A stretch of 64,000 nt of DNA from Schaalia odontolytica (GCF_024584435.1 NZ_CP102197.1:434001-498000), one strand, 5' to 3'; positions 1-9,239 are shown, counted from the stretch's first letter. The notes: generated by a model from the letters alone, not told the origin. Translations and numbers: made by a program.

Positions 1-591
1 GAAGGCGCTGGCCGCCCACTGCTGCCCGTTGGCCGCCGTGCGAGAGAGGAGCTTCTCCGAGCTCGTACCCGGCTCGGCCAGGCCCGTCAGGTCGCCTTTG
101 ACGTCGCACAGGAGCACCGAGGAACCGCCGGCCGACAGCCCTTCGGCGAGGAGCTGGAGGGTGCGTGTCTTGCCCGTGCCGGTTGCCCCGGCGACCAGGA
201 GGTGACGGTTGAACATCGGCAGAGGCATCACTGCGCTCACGCCGGGCACGCGCACGCCCTCGTCAATGAGGGTTCCGACGGTGACGGCGGGAACATCCCA
301 GGAGTAGGCGGCCTGAATGTGGGCGGCGAAGGGAGAGAGGCCGGATGCGGGCGCGGGGGACGAGGCAGGGCCGGGCTGAGTGGCGTCGCCTTGCGCGGCG
401 GCCTCTTGCGTGGCGCGGGCGGGGGAGGCCGCCTCCAACGGCTCAGGGCTCGGGGCAGCGCTCGTTCTTTCCGCTTCGAGCTGGGCGCGCAACGCTTCGG
501 CCTTTGCGCGAGCGGCTTCCGCCTCGGCCGCCTTCGCGGCGGCCTCGGCCTGCGCAAGCCGTGCCTTGAGGTCCTCAATGTTCTCGCTCAT
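1..591 (-). CDS. HerA-like (DUF853-type) ATPase, 5' part only
   Basis: The first 197 residues are present; the C-terminus lies beyond the left edge. Residues 3-42 are an Ala/Glu/Lys-rich helix (probable coiled coil), residues 43-85 are a Pro/Ala linker, and the ATPase core begins after that. Walker A is GATGTGKT (135-142), followed by a DVKGDL strand (163-168) as in HerA/DUF853-type ATPases, which are hexameric motor-like NTPases of unclear role in actinobacteria. The ATG at 591 is the only start that includes the helix. The gene diverges from comEA across about 200 bp. Family assignment rests on the Walker A context and the DxKGD pattern; substrate and function are unknown. Confidence 0.75.
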   Translation of the reverse strand, partial: MSENIEDLKARLAQAEAAAKAAEAEAARAKAEALRAQLEAERTSAAPSPEPLEAASPARATQEAAAQGDATQPGPASSPAPASGLSPFAAHIQAAYSWDVPAVTVGTLIDEGVRVPGVSAVMPLPMFNRHLLVAGATGTGKTRTLQLLAEGLSAGGSSVLLCDVKGDLTGLAEPGTSSEKLLSRTAANGQQWAASAF

Positions 592-785
592 GGTGATGTC
601 TTTCGGACTGAGGGCGCGCAAGCGCCGCGTGGCTGTGTCTTCCCGCACCAGTATCCCTTGGCGCCCGACCTCCGTGCGACTTATGGGCGGGGACAGCCAC
701 GTGGGATGCATCCACAAGCCTGCCGGCACCGACGGCGCCATGCACAGGGAAAGAAAAAGCCCCTGACACGCGCCGCCGGCGGGCG

Positions 786-791
786 TAGCGT
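786..791 (+). promoter_or_regulatory. -10 element for leaderless comEA
   Basis: TAGCGT lies 7 nt before the ATG at 799, and no Shine-Dalgarno sequence precedes that ATG. This is the TANNNT-N6/7-start arrangement typical of leaderless actinobacterial transcripts and it recurs in this window. Confidence 0.45.
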
Positions 792-798
792 CCCAACT

Positions 799-1515
799 AT
801 GAACCTGTCGCAACTGCTGGCTCGCAGGCGCATGAGGGCCCTGACCAAGGCCGTGTACGATTCCGCTGTCTCGCAGGAGGACGAGGCCGCAGACAAGCGG
901 GTGGCCCGGCTCCTCCCGGGAGGTGCGACCGTCGCGGCTCTCATCCTCGTCCTCGTCCTCATCACCGCCGTCAGCATCTGGAAACACGCGGGCAACGCCC
1001 AGGCGCCGCGGACGGAACAGACCGCGAGCGAAACAGGCGAGAACGGACAATCAACCGACGCCCAGACGGGCCCCACCGACAGCCCACCCACGGCGGGAGG
1101 ACAGGTCACCGTCTACGTGTCCGGGGCGGTGGCTTCCCCCGGAGTTCTCACCCTCCCCGCCTCCTCCCGCATCATCGATGCCATCGACGCAGCTGGAGGA
1201 GCCCTGCCCGACGCCGACCTCGACTCCCTCAACCTCGCCCGCGTCCTCGTTGATGGAGAACACATACGCCTCACCCATGCGGGGCAAAGCCCCGACACGG
1301 ACGCCGCCAACGAGGCGACCGCCTCCTGCGTCCGACTGGACACCGCCAGCGACAAGGATCTGCAAACCCTCCCGGGGATAGGCCCGGCCCTCGCCTCGCG
1401 GATCATCCAGTACCGCACGACCCACCCCCGCATCACCAGCGTCGACGCGCTGGACGAGGTGCCCGGAATAGGTCCCGCACTGATCGAGAAGATACGCCCG
1501 GGAGTGTGCCCATGA
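799..1515 (+). CDS. comEA: ComEA-like DNA-uptake protein (SLBB + helix-hairpin-helix)
   Basis: A 238-residue membrane-anchored DNA receptor of the competence/DNA-uptake apparatus. A basic N-terminus precedes one TM segment (about 42-61), then an acidic/Thr-rich linker, an SLBB domain (about 103-160, with VYVSGAVASPGV), and C-terminal paired helix-hairpin-helix motifs with LPGIGPALA and VPGIGPALI. The reading frame stays open far upstream, but the ATG at 799 is preferred because it gives a normal-sized ComEA and lies 7 nt after a -10 hexamer. The stop overlaps the comEC start (ATGA), so the two are translationally coupled. Whether the organism is transformable cannot be told from this window. 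Confidence 0.9.
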   Translation: MNLSQLLARRRMRALTKAVYDSAVSQEDEAADKRVARLLPGGATVAALILVLVLITAVSIWKHAGNAQAPRTEQTASETGENGQSTDAQTGPTDSPPTAGGQVTVYVSGAVASPGVLTLPASSRIIDAIDAAGGALPDADLDSLNLARVLVDGEHIRLTHAGQSPDTDAANEATASCVRLDTASDKDLQTLPGIGPALASRIIQYRTTHPRITSVDALDEVPGIGPALIEKIRPGVCP

Positions 1516-3062
1516 ACGAGCGACAAGCCCCCGTCATGATCGACCTGCGTCTGCTTCCCGCCGCCGCCTCAACCTGGGCCGCCACCTGGTGGGCGACCAG
1601 CCGCCCACCTCCCTGGCCCCTCGCCGCGGCACTCCTGGTCCTGTGCTGCGCGGCCTCGGCATCGTACGCGTACTCGCGCCGACACACCCACCCACCCCGG
1701 CATGCCAGGACTCCTCCGCGATCGGCGCGCATGGGCGTCGCCCTCCTGTGCGCCTGCCTCGCCTGCGCGCTCGCGGTTGCCGGCATGGCGCGGCAACGCT
1801 ACGACGCAGATCCGGCTCGCGGTGAGGCCGGGCCGATCCGCGCGCGCGTCGTGCTCGAAGACGACCCGGCTCCGCTCTCCTCCGGTCACGTCGCGCGGCG
1901 GCGGGCCCGCGTGCGCATCGCCGAGGTCTTCGACGGCATCCGATGGGCGCCTTCCCAGGCTCGCGCCCTCGTGAGCGCGCCCGGCTGGGAGGGCGCTGCT
2001 CGCGGCGACGTCTTCGAGGTGACGGGCACCCTCGACCCCTCCTTCGCCTCCGCGCCTCCCTCGGTGGGGGCCGTGCGAGCTCGCCGCGCCTCCCTCATCG
2101 AGCGGCCGGGCGGCGTCTACGCCTGGATGCGTGTCACTCACCGCTCCTTCGTCGCCGCCTGTGAGACGCTTCCCGGGCACGCGCGAGCCCTTGTCCCCGG
2201 GATGGCCATCGGTGACGACCGACTCCTCAGCGCCGACCTTGCCGAGGCCATGAAGACGACCTCCCTGACCCACCTCACGGCAGTGTCCGGATCGCACATC
2301 GTGATCATCCTCGCGGCCCTGAACCTCGTGCTGCCAGCACGCAAGGTTTTGCGCCTAGTGGCCACGGCGGTCGTGCTCTGCGGCATCGTGATCCTTGTTG
2401 GACCCCAGCCCTCCGTCCTGCGATCGGTGTGCGTCGCGGCCGTGGCCTGCCTCGGGCTGGTTCTCGGGCGGGAGGGACAAGCCGTTGCCGCACTGAGCGG
2501 TGTCGTCATCGTGTCCCTGATCCTCGATCCATGGGCGTCGCGCTCCTACGGTTTCGCCCTGTCGTGCCTTGCTGCCCTCGCCCTCGTCGGCCCCAGCGCG
2601 GTCCTCATCAGGCGTGCGCGCCGACGACTGAGGGCAGACACGCGGCTCGGGCGAGCGGTGCGTGCCCTCGTCGAGGGCACCTGCGTTCCCGCCCTCGCAG
2701 AGGTCTTCACCGCGCCGCTCATCGTCTCGCTGTCCGGCACGGTTCCCGTGTGGGGGATAGCAGCCAACGTCCTGGCGGAACCCGCCGTTCCCCTGGTCAC
2801 CCTCGCAGGCCTGGCCGGAGCCCTCTTCGCTCCCGTTTCCCCGCCCCTGGCGTCCGCGTGCGCCTGGCTCGCCTCGTGGGGGACCGCGTGGATCGCCGCA
2901 CTCGCGCGCTTCTTTTCGGGGCTCGCCGCCTCGGGCATCCAGGTACCGGGCGGCCCGCCCACGCTCCTGTCCCTCTACGCGTGCGCGGGAGCCGGGTGGG
3001 GCGCGTGGGTGGCGTGGCGACGATGGGGTGCACCGGTCGTAGAGGATGCCAGGGGACGGTGA
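1512..3062 (+). CDS. comEC: ComEC/Rec2-family DNA-uptake membrane channel, short form
   Basis: A 516-residue polytopic membrane protein thought to conduct single-stranded DNA inward. Three N-terminal hydrophobic helices precede a DUF4131/OB-like region, followed by the competence domain with the hallmark LTAVSGSH segment (around residues 257-264) and many TM helices. The protein ends in a short basic tail at the end of the membrane domain. The C-terminal metallo-beta-lactamase domain of longer ComEC proteins (700-800 aa) is absent, with no frameshift visible. The ATG at 1512 overlaps the comEA stop; a GTG at 1506 would add only two residues. Confidence 0.88.
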   Translation: MNERQAPVMIDLRLLPAAASTWAATWWATSRPPPWPLAAALLVLCCAASASYAYSRRHTHPPRHARTPPRSARMGVALLCACLACALAVAGMARQRYDADPARGEAGPIRARVVLEDDPAPLSSGHVARRRARVRIAEVFDGIRWAPSQARALVSAPGWEGAARGDVFEVTGTLDPSFASAPPSVGAVRARRASLIERPGGVYAWMRVTHRSFVAACETLPGHARALVPGMAIGDDRLLSADLAEAMKTTSLTHLTAVSGSHIVIILAALNLVLPARKVLRLVATAVVLCGIVILVGPQPSVLRSVCVAAVACLGLVLGREGQAVAALSGVVIVSLILDPWASRSYGFALSCLAALALVGPSAVLIRRARRRLRADTRLGRAVRALVEGTCVPALAEVFTAPLIVSLSGTVPVWGIAANVLAEPAVPLVTLAGLAGALFAPVSPPLASACAWLASWGTAWIAALARFFSGLAASGIQVPGGPPTLLSLYACAGAGWGAWVAWRRWGAPVVEDARGR

Positions 3063-3069
3063 TTTCCCG

Positions 3070-3095
3070 GCGGGGCCATAGGCCCGCGGCCCCGC
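3070..3095 (+). terminator. Hairpin after comEC, possible terminator
   Basis: GCGGGGCC and GGCCCCGC form an 8-bp perfect stem starting 8 nt after the comEC stop. There is no downstream T-run, so it may be a weak or Rho-assisted terminator. Confidence 0.35.
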
Positions 3096-3246
3096 ATCGG
3101 TGCGGGAGTTCGGCGTAAGGCGCCTCGCGGGTCGCTTCGGTGAGACCGGCCACGGGATGTGTCCGCTCAGGGCAAAGGCGGGCGCACACGAGCGCGCTCA
3201 GTGGCAGACTTAGACAATCAGAAGCGCTGTGGAAAGGCAGGGAGAC

Positions 3247-4224
3247 GTGGCAGCACGCGGCGGGCGAGGCGCGACGCCCACCCAGGTAGCGCTGGCTCCC
3301 ATCGTCCTCATCAAAGGAAGCGAGGGGCTCCTCGTTGACCGTGCGCTTGACCAGCTGCGCTTCCTCGCCCACCAGGCCGATCCCAACCTCGAACGCACGG
3401 ACATCGTCGCCGCCACCTACCAGGCCGGGCAGATCGACGTCATTGCCTCCCCCTCCCTCTTCGGGGAGTCCCGCATGGTCATCATCCGCGACCTCGAAAC
3501 GATGAGTGACGCCCTCGCCGCCGACCTGATCGCCTACGCGAGTGCTCCAGCCCCCGACGTGTGGCTTTTCCTCGCCCACCCCGGCGGCAACGCGCGGGGC
3601 AAGAAGGTCATCGACGCGATCGCCAAGGCCAAGTGGCCCGTCATCCCCGCCGAACCCCTCAAGAATGACCGCGAGAAGCTCGCGCTCATCGCCTCCGACG
3701 TGCGTTCCGCACGCCGACAGATGGACAACGAGGCCATGCAGGCCCTCGTCGACGCTCTGGGCAACGATCCGCGCGCGATGGCGGGGGCGCTCGCGCAGCT
3801 CCTGTCCGACGTGAGCGGACGCATCACCCTGGAGGACGTGCGCCGTTACCAGGCCGGGCGCGTGGAAGCCACCGGCTACGACGTGGCCGATGCCGCGGTC
3901 GCCGGACACTCCGCGAAGGCACTGACCCTGACACGCCACGCCTTCGCCACCGGCATCGCCCCGCAGGTGCTCGTCGCCGCACTCGCGATGAAGTTCCGGG
4001 CGATGGCGAAGGTGTCAATTGGAGGGGGTGCCTCGTCCCTGAAGATGGCCCCCTGGCAGGTGGACCGAGCCCGGCGCGAGCTGCGTGGCTGGTCCGATAA
4101 CTCCCTGGCTGCGGCCTTCGGAGCGATCGCGACCGCGGATGCAGAAACGAAGGGCGAGTCGCGCGACCCCCAGCGGGCGATCGAGAAGGCCATCATCACG
4201 ATTTGCCGGCTGCGCGGACGCTGA
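3247..4224 (+). CDS. holA: DNA polymerase III delta subunit
   Basis: Delta subunit of the clamp loader, which opens the beta clamp at replication forks; about 325 residues, normal for the family. The N-terminus carries the delta signature (PIVLIKGSEGLLVDRALDQL). A Walker-like strand containing VWLFLAHPGG follows, then the lid domain and a C-terminal helical domain ending AIEKAIITICRLRGR. I chose the GTG at 3247 because GGAAAGG and AGGGAG precede it; a GTG at 3229 in the same frame would add six residues. The comEA-comEC-holA order is common in actinobacteria. Confidence 0.88.
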   Translation: MAARGGRGATPTQVALAPIVLIKGSEGLLVDRALDQLRFLAHQADPNLERTDIVAATYQAGQIDVIASPSLFGESRMVIIRDLETMSDALAADLIAYASAPAPDVWLFLAHPGGNARGKKVIDAIAKAKWPVIPAEPLKNDREKLALIASDVRSARRQMDNEAMQALVDALGNDPRAMAGALAQLLSDVSGRITLEDVRRYQAGRVEATGYDVADAAVAGHSAKALTLTRHAFATGIAPQVLVAALAMKFRAMAKVSIGGGASSLKMAPWQVDRARRELRGWSDNSLAAAFGAIATADAETKGESRDPQRAIEKAIITICRLRGR

Positions 4225-4287
4225 GCGCGGGGCGGGTGCGGTGCGCGAGGCGCCCGCGATGGGACAGATGTCAGTGGAAGGACACAG

Positions 4288-6036
4288 ATGAGAACAATTG
4301 GAATACTGCTGGGTCGGCTGCGAGAGTTTAAGTCTCCCGCGCTCCTCACCCCGCTCTTTATCGTGGGCGAGGTTGTTTTCGAGTGCCTGATCCCGCTGAT
4401 CATGGTTTCCCTCGTGGACGCCCTTGACGGCACGTCCCTCGCCCCGGTCGCGCGTCTGGGAACGATCCTCATCGGCCTGGCCTTTGCCTCGCTGGCGTGC
4501 GGTGTTCTCGCCGCGCGCTTCTCGGCGACCGCGTCGGTTGGCCTGGCGAAGAACCTGCGTCAAGACCTCTTCTTCCGCGTCCAGGACTTCTCCTTTGCCG
4601 ATATCGATCGGTTCTCGACCTCCTCCCTGGTCACGCGGATGACAACGGATGTCACCAACGTCCAAAATGCCTTCGGGATGCTCATTCGCATCGCCGTGCG
4701 AGTCCCGCTCATGATCGTCTTCTCCATCGTCATGGCGTGGCGCATCAACGTGTCGATGGCGCTCATTTTCCTGGCGATGGTGCCTGTTTTGGCGATCATT
4801 CTCGCGCTCATTGTTCTCGTGGCCTTCCCGATTTTCCGCCGCATCTTCAAGAAGTACGACGCGCTCAACAACTCTGTCCAGGAGAACGTTGCGGCGATCC
4901 GCGTGGTCAAGTCCTTTGTCACCGAGGAGCACGAGACCACCAAGTTCCGCGCTGCATCTCAGGACGTGCGCAAGGACTTCACCAATGCAGAGAAGCTCAT
5001 CGCCCTCAACGGCCCTGTCATGATGCTGTTCATCTTTTCCGCGATCATGGCCGTCGACTACTTCGGGGCGGGGATCATCGTCAACTCAGCGGGCACGGAG
5101 CTCACCAAGGGCGGCCTGACCGCGCTCATCACCTACGGCATCCAGATTCTGTCGCACATGCTTATGCTCGCCTTCATCTTCGTCATGACGACCATGGCTG
5201 CCGAGTCCGCGCACCGCATCGCCGAGGTTCTCACCCATGAGCCCTCCCTGTCCTCGCCCCCCGGTGGGGCAACCGAGGTGGCCGACGGCACCGTCGTCTT
5301 TGAGGGAGTGTCCTTCAAGTACTCCGACAAGGCCGAGGAGAACGCCCTGTCGGACATCGACCTGCGCATTGAGTCTGGCTCCACGCTCGGTATTGTCGGC
5401 GGAACCGGCTCGGCCAAGACCTCCCTCATTCAGCTCATCTGCCGCCTCTACGACGTCTCCGAGGGCGTGGTGACGGTCGGCGGACGCGACGTGCGCGACT
5501 ACGACCTTCAGTCCCTGCGCGACGCCGTCTCCGTCGTCTTGCAAAAGAACGTCCTATTCTCGGGAACCATCAAGGACAACATGCGCTGGGGTAACCCCGA
5601 GGCCACCGACGAGCAGATCGTCCGCGCCTGCGAACTCGCTCAGGCCGACGAGTTCATCCAGCAGCTGCCCGGCGGCTACGACTACGTGATCGCCCGCGGT
5701 GGAACGAACGTGTCGGGCGGACAGAAGCAGCGCCTGTGCATCGCGCGTGCGCTGCTGAAGAACCCGAAGGTCCTCATCCTGGACGACTCCACGTCCGCCG
5801 TGGACACGCGCACGGACGTGCTCATCCGCAACGCCTTCGAGACGGAGATTCCGGGGACAACGACCATCATCATCGCCCAGCGCCTGACCTCCGTGGAGCA
5901 CGCCGACCAGATCATCGTCCTCGACGATGGACGCATCAAGGAACGAGGCACCCACGCCGAACTGATGGCGGCGGGTGGGGAGTACCGCGAGATCTACGAT
6001 TCTCAGAACGCAGCCAAGGAAAGCGAGGTGGCCTGA
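4288..6036 (+). CDS. ABC exporter subunit 1 (TMD-NBD half-transporter, degenerate Walker B)
   Basis: A 582-residue half-transporter with six N-terminal TM helices (about 15-305) fused to an ABC ATPase. Walker A is GGTGSAKT (about 371-378), the signature is VSGGQ (about 475), and Walker B ends LDDST, so the catalytic Glu is Asp. That exchange marks the degenerate subunit of heterodimeric exporters of the TM287/288, BmrCD or LmrCD type. A strong RBS (GGAAGGA) precedes the ATG. The partner gene starts 1 nt after the stop, so the two are surely co-translated. Substrate unknown: drug, lipid or peptide export is possible. Confidence 0.88.
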   Translation: MRTIGILLGRLREFKSPALLTPLFIVGEVVFECLIPLIMVSLVDALDGTSLAPVARLGTILIGLAFASLACGVLAARFSATASVGLAKNLRQDLFFRVQDFSFADIDRFSTSSLVTRMTTDVTNVQNAFGMLIRIAVRVPLMIVFSIVMAWRINVSMALIFLAMVPVLAIILALIVLVAFPIFRRIFKKYDALNNSVQENVAAIRVVKSFVTEEHETTKFRAASQDVRKDFTNAEKLIALNGPVMMLFIFSAIMAVDYFGAGIIVNSAGTELTKGGLTALITYGIQILSHMLMLAFIFVMTTMAAESAHRIAEVLTHEPSLSSPPGGATEVADGTVVFEGVSFKYSDKAEENALSDIDLRIESGSTLGIVGGTGSAKTSLIQLICRLYDVSEGVVTVGGRDVRDYDLQSLRDAVSVVLQKNVLFSGTIKDNMRWGNPEATDEQIVRACELAQADEFIQQLPGGYDYVIARGGTNVSGGQKQRLCIARALLKNPKVLILDDSTSAVDTRTDVLIRNAFETEIPGTTTIIIAQRLTSVEHADQIIVLDDGRIKERGTHAELMAAGGEYREIYDSQNAAKESEVA

Positions 6037-6037
6037 C

Positions 6038-7966
6038 ATGGCCCGCATACGTGGAGCGAGTGCGGACGGCGAGAAGCTCGAGGGGATCGAGCATCCCTTC
6101 CCGAGGCTGATGCGCTACATCGTCCGCCACTACCCGGTGCGCATCGGTCTGACGATCGTGTGCATCATCCTGGCTGCTATCGCCTCCGCCGTGGGAGCGA
6201 TCTTCATGCAGAGAATCGTCGACACGGTCGTCACCCCCGGCCTGGAGAGCGGATTTGACGCGGTGCGCCCCACCCTGGTGCGCCTTGTGCTCACGATGGG
6301 CATCATCTTCGGCGTCGGCGTCGTCGGAAGCTTCATCTACACGCGCGCGATGGCGATCGTCACCCAGGGGACTCTCAAGCACATGCGCGACGACATGTTC
6401 GACTCGATGGAACGTCTCCCGCTGCGCTTCTTCGACACCCATCCTCACGGGGCGATCATGTCGACATTCACCAACGACACGGACGCCATCCGCCAGCTCA
6501 TCGGCCAGTCGATCCCCACCCTCGTCCAGTCCGGGCTCACGATCGTGGTTCTCATCGCGACGATGCTGTACTACTCCGTGTGGCTTGCCCTGGTCGTGTT
6601 CATCGTCGGTGCCCTCATGGCCTCGCTCACCGGAAAGCTGGGCGGTCTTTCGGGGCGCTTCATGAGCGCCCAGCAGAAGGCCCTGGCCGACGAGGAAGGC
6701 TACATCGAGGAGATGATGGACGGTCAGAAGGTCGTGCAGGTCTTCAACCACGAGCAGGCCGCGAAGGAGGATTTCCTCGCCTACAATGCTAAGCTCTTCG
6801 AATCCTCGCAGAAGGCCAACATCTACGGAAACGTCCTCATGCCGGCGCTGGGCAACATCGGCAACATCATGTATGTCGTCGTCGCGATCGTCGGTGGAAT
6901 CATGATCCTGCGTCAGACTCCGAATCTCCACCTCGTCGGCTTCGACGTCGTCACCGTCGGAGTGGTCGTCTCGTTCCTGGGCATGGTTCGCAACTTTTCT
7001 CAGACGATCGGCCAGATGTCCATGCAGGTTCCCATGATCACGCTCGGCCTGGCCGGGGCAGGACGCGTCTTTGCGCTGATCGACCAGGAGGCCGAGGAGG
7101 ACCACGGGTACGTGACGCTCGTGCGTGCTCGTGAGGGTGCCGACGGGGTTATCGAGCCGACCGAGCAGCGCACGGGCATCTGGGCGTGGCGCCACCCCCA
7201 CCAGGCGGAGGGAACCGTCACCTACACGCGCCTGCGCGGTGAACTCGTCATGGAAGGCGTCGATTTTTCCTACGACGGGGAGAAGGAAGTCCTGCACGAC
7301 ATTTCCCTGTGGGCTAAGCCGGGGCAGAAGATCGCGTTCGTGGGCGCCACCGGAGCCGGAAAGACGACGATCACGAACCTGATCAATCGCTTCTACGACA
7401 TCGACGACGGGAAGATCCGCTACGACGGCATCAACGTCAACAAGATCCGTAAGTCGGATCTGCGCCGCTCTCTCGGCGTAGTCCTCCAGGAGGTGAAGCT
7501 CTTTACCGGAACGGTCATGGAGAACATTCGCTACGGGCGCCTGGATGCCACCGACGAGGAGTGCATCGCGGCCGCGAAGCTCGCCAACGCGGACTCCTTC
7601 ATTCGCAGACTCCCCGAAGGCTACGACACGATGCTGACGGGCAACGGGTCGAACCTGTCCCAGGGTCAGGCGCAGCTCCTGTCGATCGCCAGGGCTGCGG
7701 TTGCAGACCCGCCCGCCATGATCCTGGACGAGGCGACCTCCTCGATTGACACTCGCACGGAGGCGCTGGTTCAACGGGGCATGGACAATCTCATGGAGGG
7801 GCGCACGGTTTTCGTCATCGCCCACCGCCTGTCCACCGTTCGCAACTCCGACGCCATCATGGTGATGGACCAGGGGCGCATCATTGAACGCGGCACGCAC
7901 GAGGACCTGATCGCGCAGAAGGGCGTCTACTACCAGCTCTACACGGGTGCCTTCGAGCTCGAGTAA
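6038..7966 (+). CDS. ABC exporter subunit 2 (TMD-NBD half-transporter, canonical Walker B)
   Basis: A 642-residue partner of the preceding half-transporter. Six TM helices (about 20-340) are followed by an ATPase with Walker A GATGAGKT (about 435-442), a signature altered to LSQGQ (about 540) and an intact LDEAT Walker B. In heterodimeric exporters the subunit with the canonical Glu usually carries the altered signature, so the pair should make one active and one degenerate ATP site. An insertion at about 350-400 separates the TMD and NBD. The start is the ATG 1 nt after the upstream stop. Function beyond export is not deducible. Confidence 0.88.
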   Translation: MARIRGASADGEKLEGIEHPFPRLMRYIVRHYPVRIGLTIVCIILAAIASAVGAIFMQRIVDTVVTPGLESGFDAVRPTLVRLVLTMGIIFGVGVVGSFIYTRAMAIVTQGTLKHMRDDMFDSMERLPLRFFDTHPHGAIMSTFTNDTDAIRQLIGQSIPTLVQSGLTIVVLIATMLYYSVWLALVVFIVGALMASLTGKLGGLSGRFMSAQQKALADEEGYIEEMMDGQKVVQVFNHEQAAKEDFLAYNAKLFESSQKANIYGNVLMPALGNIGNIMYVVVAIVGGIMILRQTPNLHLVGFDVVTVGVVVSFLGMVRNFSQTIGQMSMQVPMITLGLAGAGRVFALIDQEAEEDHGYVTLVRAREGADGVIEPTEQRTGIWAWRHPHQAEGTVTYTRLRGELVMEGVDFSYDGEKEVLHDISLWAKPGQKIAFVGATGAGKTTITNLINRFYDIDDGKIRYDGINVNKIRKSDLRRSLGVVLQEVKLFTGTVMENIRYGRLDATDEECIAAAKLANADSFIRRLPEGYDTMLTGNGSNLSQGQAQLLSIARAAVADPPAMILDEATSSIDTRTEALVQRGMDNLMEGRTVFVIAHRLSTVRNSDAIMVMDQGRIIERGTHEDLIAQKGVYYQLYTGAFELE

Positions 7967-8035
7967 GCGTTGACGGATCAGGGCAGGCCCGGGCCTCGCC
8001 GTGCCGTACGCCCCGACAGCGGGGAAGAAGGCATA

Positions 8036-8074
8036 CGAAAGCGGGCCGCCCCACCGGGGTGGCCCGCTCTTTCG
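8036..8074. terminator. Bidirectional terminator between ABC exporter and rpsT
   Basis: AGCGGGCC-G-CCCC / GGGG-T-GGCCCGCT forms a 13-bp stem (one G-T pair) with a 3-nt loop, flanked by CGAAA and TTTCG. It sits between the convergent ABC operon and rpsT and can serve both. Confidence 0.8.
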
Positions 8075-8092
8075 TTTGCTCAGCGGTATCGC

Positions 8093-8359
8093 TCAGTCGC
8101 CGAGAGAGGCAACGCGACGCGCAAGCTTGGACTTACGGTTCGCAGCCTGGTTCTTGTGGATGACGCCCTTGGAGACGGCGACGTCCAGCTTGCGCGAGGC
8201 AACGCGCAGCGCGGCCAGAGCCTTGTCCTTGTCGCCGGCCTCGACAGCCTCGCGGGTCTGACGGACCAGGGTCTTCAGCTCGGACTTCACGGACTGGTTG
8301 CGAACGCGGCGCTTCTCGTTGGTGAGGATGCGCTTCTTCTGGGACTTAATGTTTGCCAC
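8093..8359 (-). CDS. rpsT: 30S ribosomal protein S20
   Basis: An 88-residue, very basic protein that binds the 5' domain of 16S rRNA in the small subunit. It begins [18 protein letters not shown], a textbook S20 N-terminus. The GTG at 8359 follows a good RBS (GGAGAAA) and gives the usual S20 length. It is monocistronic on the minus strand and ends at a shared bidirectional terminator. A TTGACA element lies about 50 nt upstream, a plausible -35 for a strong ribosomal promoter. Confidence 0.97.
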   Translation of the reverse strand: MANIKSQKKRILTNEKRRVRNQSVKSELKTLVRQTREAVEAGDKDKALAALRVASRKLDVAVSKGVIHKNQAANRKSKLARRVASLGD

Positions 8360-8570
8360 AGTCGGATTTCTCCTTGATGTATGTCTGACAGGGTCGGTGA
8401 GGGCTGTGTCAAGACCGGGACTTAGGCGTGGGGACACCCGCAAACGGTCTTAACCAGACCCCCTGCCCGACCAGGCCGGGAGTCCAACGACCTATCCTAC
8501 CAGGAGCGGGCGCCCGCGTCACATGCCGAGGCTTGTCCCCGCCTCGTAAGGTCGGTCACGTGCGCGGGAG

Positions 8571-9206
8571 CTACTCGCCGTGGCAGCGGTGGTGCTCGGC
8601 GAGGGCGTCGACGATGCGCTGCCAGGTCGCGCGGGGAAGAATCGAGCCCTCGCGGCGAACGTCGGTGGCCTTGACCCACAGCGCTCGATCAAGGCGCACC
8701 TCCGAGGGGCGTCCCTTCGAGTCCCAGGCACCCGAACCGATGTCGAACCAGTAGCGGCCTGCGGCGGCTTCCTGCGCGGCATCGCGGGTGTGGTCCTTGC
8801 TGGTGAGCTGCAGGATGTAGACGCCCTCGCCGTGGGCGCCGACGACGACGGCGGGCCTGTCCTTTCCGACGGAGGCGTCCTCCTGGTAGGGGACCCACGT
8901 CCAGACGACCTCGCCGGGGTCTGCGTCTCCGTCCATCACCGGCTCGTAGGAGGCGTGGGCGAGCGCGTCGGCGATACTCGCCTCGCGGATCGAGGTCTCG
9001 GGGCGATTCGACGTGGCGGGGTCCGCCTGGCGCGCCGGGCGCGACCGGGGGGCATCGGTGCGCGGGCGAGAATGGGGGGAGGTGCGCGGAGCGGACGTGG
9101 AGTGCGGCGAGGATTTCGGTGCCTGCGTGTCGCTGTGGCCGGACCCGCTCAGTCCGGACAGGAAGCCGAGGGCAGCTTCGATGAGGCCGCTGACGAGTGA
9201 TTTCAT
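8571..9206 (-). CDS. PemK/MazF-family protein with long N-terminal extension
   Basis: A 211-residue protein. An N-terminal amphipathic helix (1-20) and a Ser/Pro/Arg-rich disordered linker (about 22-85) precede a C-terminal PemK/MazF-like beta-barrel. That barrel has PGEVVWTWVPYQ, GKDRPAVVVG and a late LRREGSILP-like segment. MazF enzymes are sequence-specific endoribonucleases, but this variant has no adjacent antitoxin gene and is far longer than a typical MazF (about 110 aa). A conserved PemK-like gene beside lepA/rpsT is known in other actinobacteria, which argues for a housekeeping role. Catalytic competence is not established. Confidence 0.7.
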   Translation of the reverse strand: MKSLVSGLIEAALGFLSGLSGSGHSDTQAPKSSPHSTSAPRTSPHSRPRTDAPRSRPARQADPATSNRPETSIREASIADALAHASYEPVMDGDADPGEVVWTWVPYQEDASVGKDRPAVVVGAHGEGVYILQLTSKDHTRDAAQEAAAGRYWFDIGSGAWDSKGRPSEVRLDRALWVKATDVRREGSILPRATWQRIVDALAEHHRCHGE

Positions 9207-9239
9207 GAGACCAGCATACGCGAGGGGCGGGAGCGCCTG

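Noticed and set aside
202..798. Large N-terminal extension of comEA
   Set aside because: The frame is open, but it overlaps the HerA-like gene and would place about 200 low-complexity residues before the TM helix; the ATG at 799 with its -10 is better.
5936..7900. A 654-codon open frame on the minus strand
   Set aside because: Antisense to the second ABC half-transporter; His/Asp/Gly-rich low-complexity product typical of antisense GC-rich frames.
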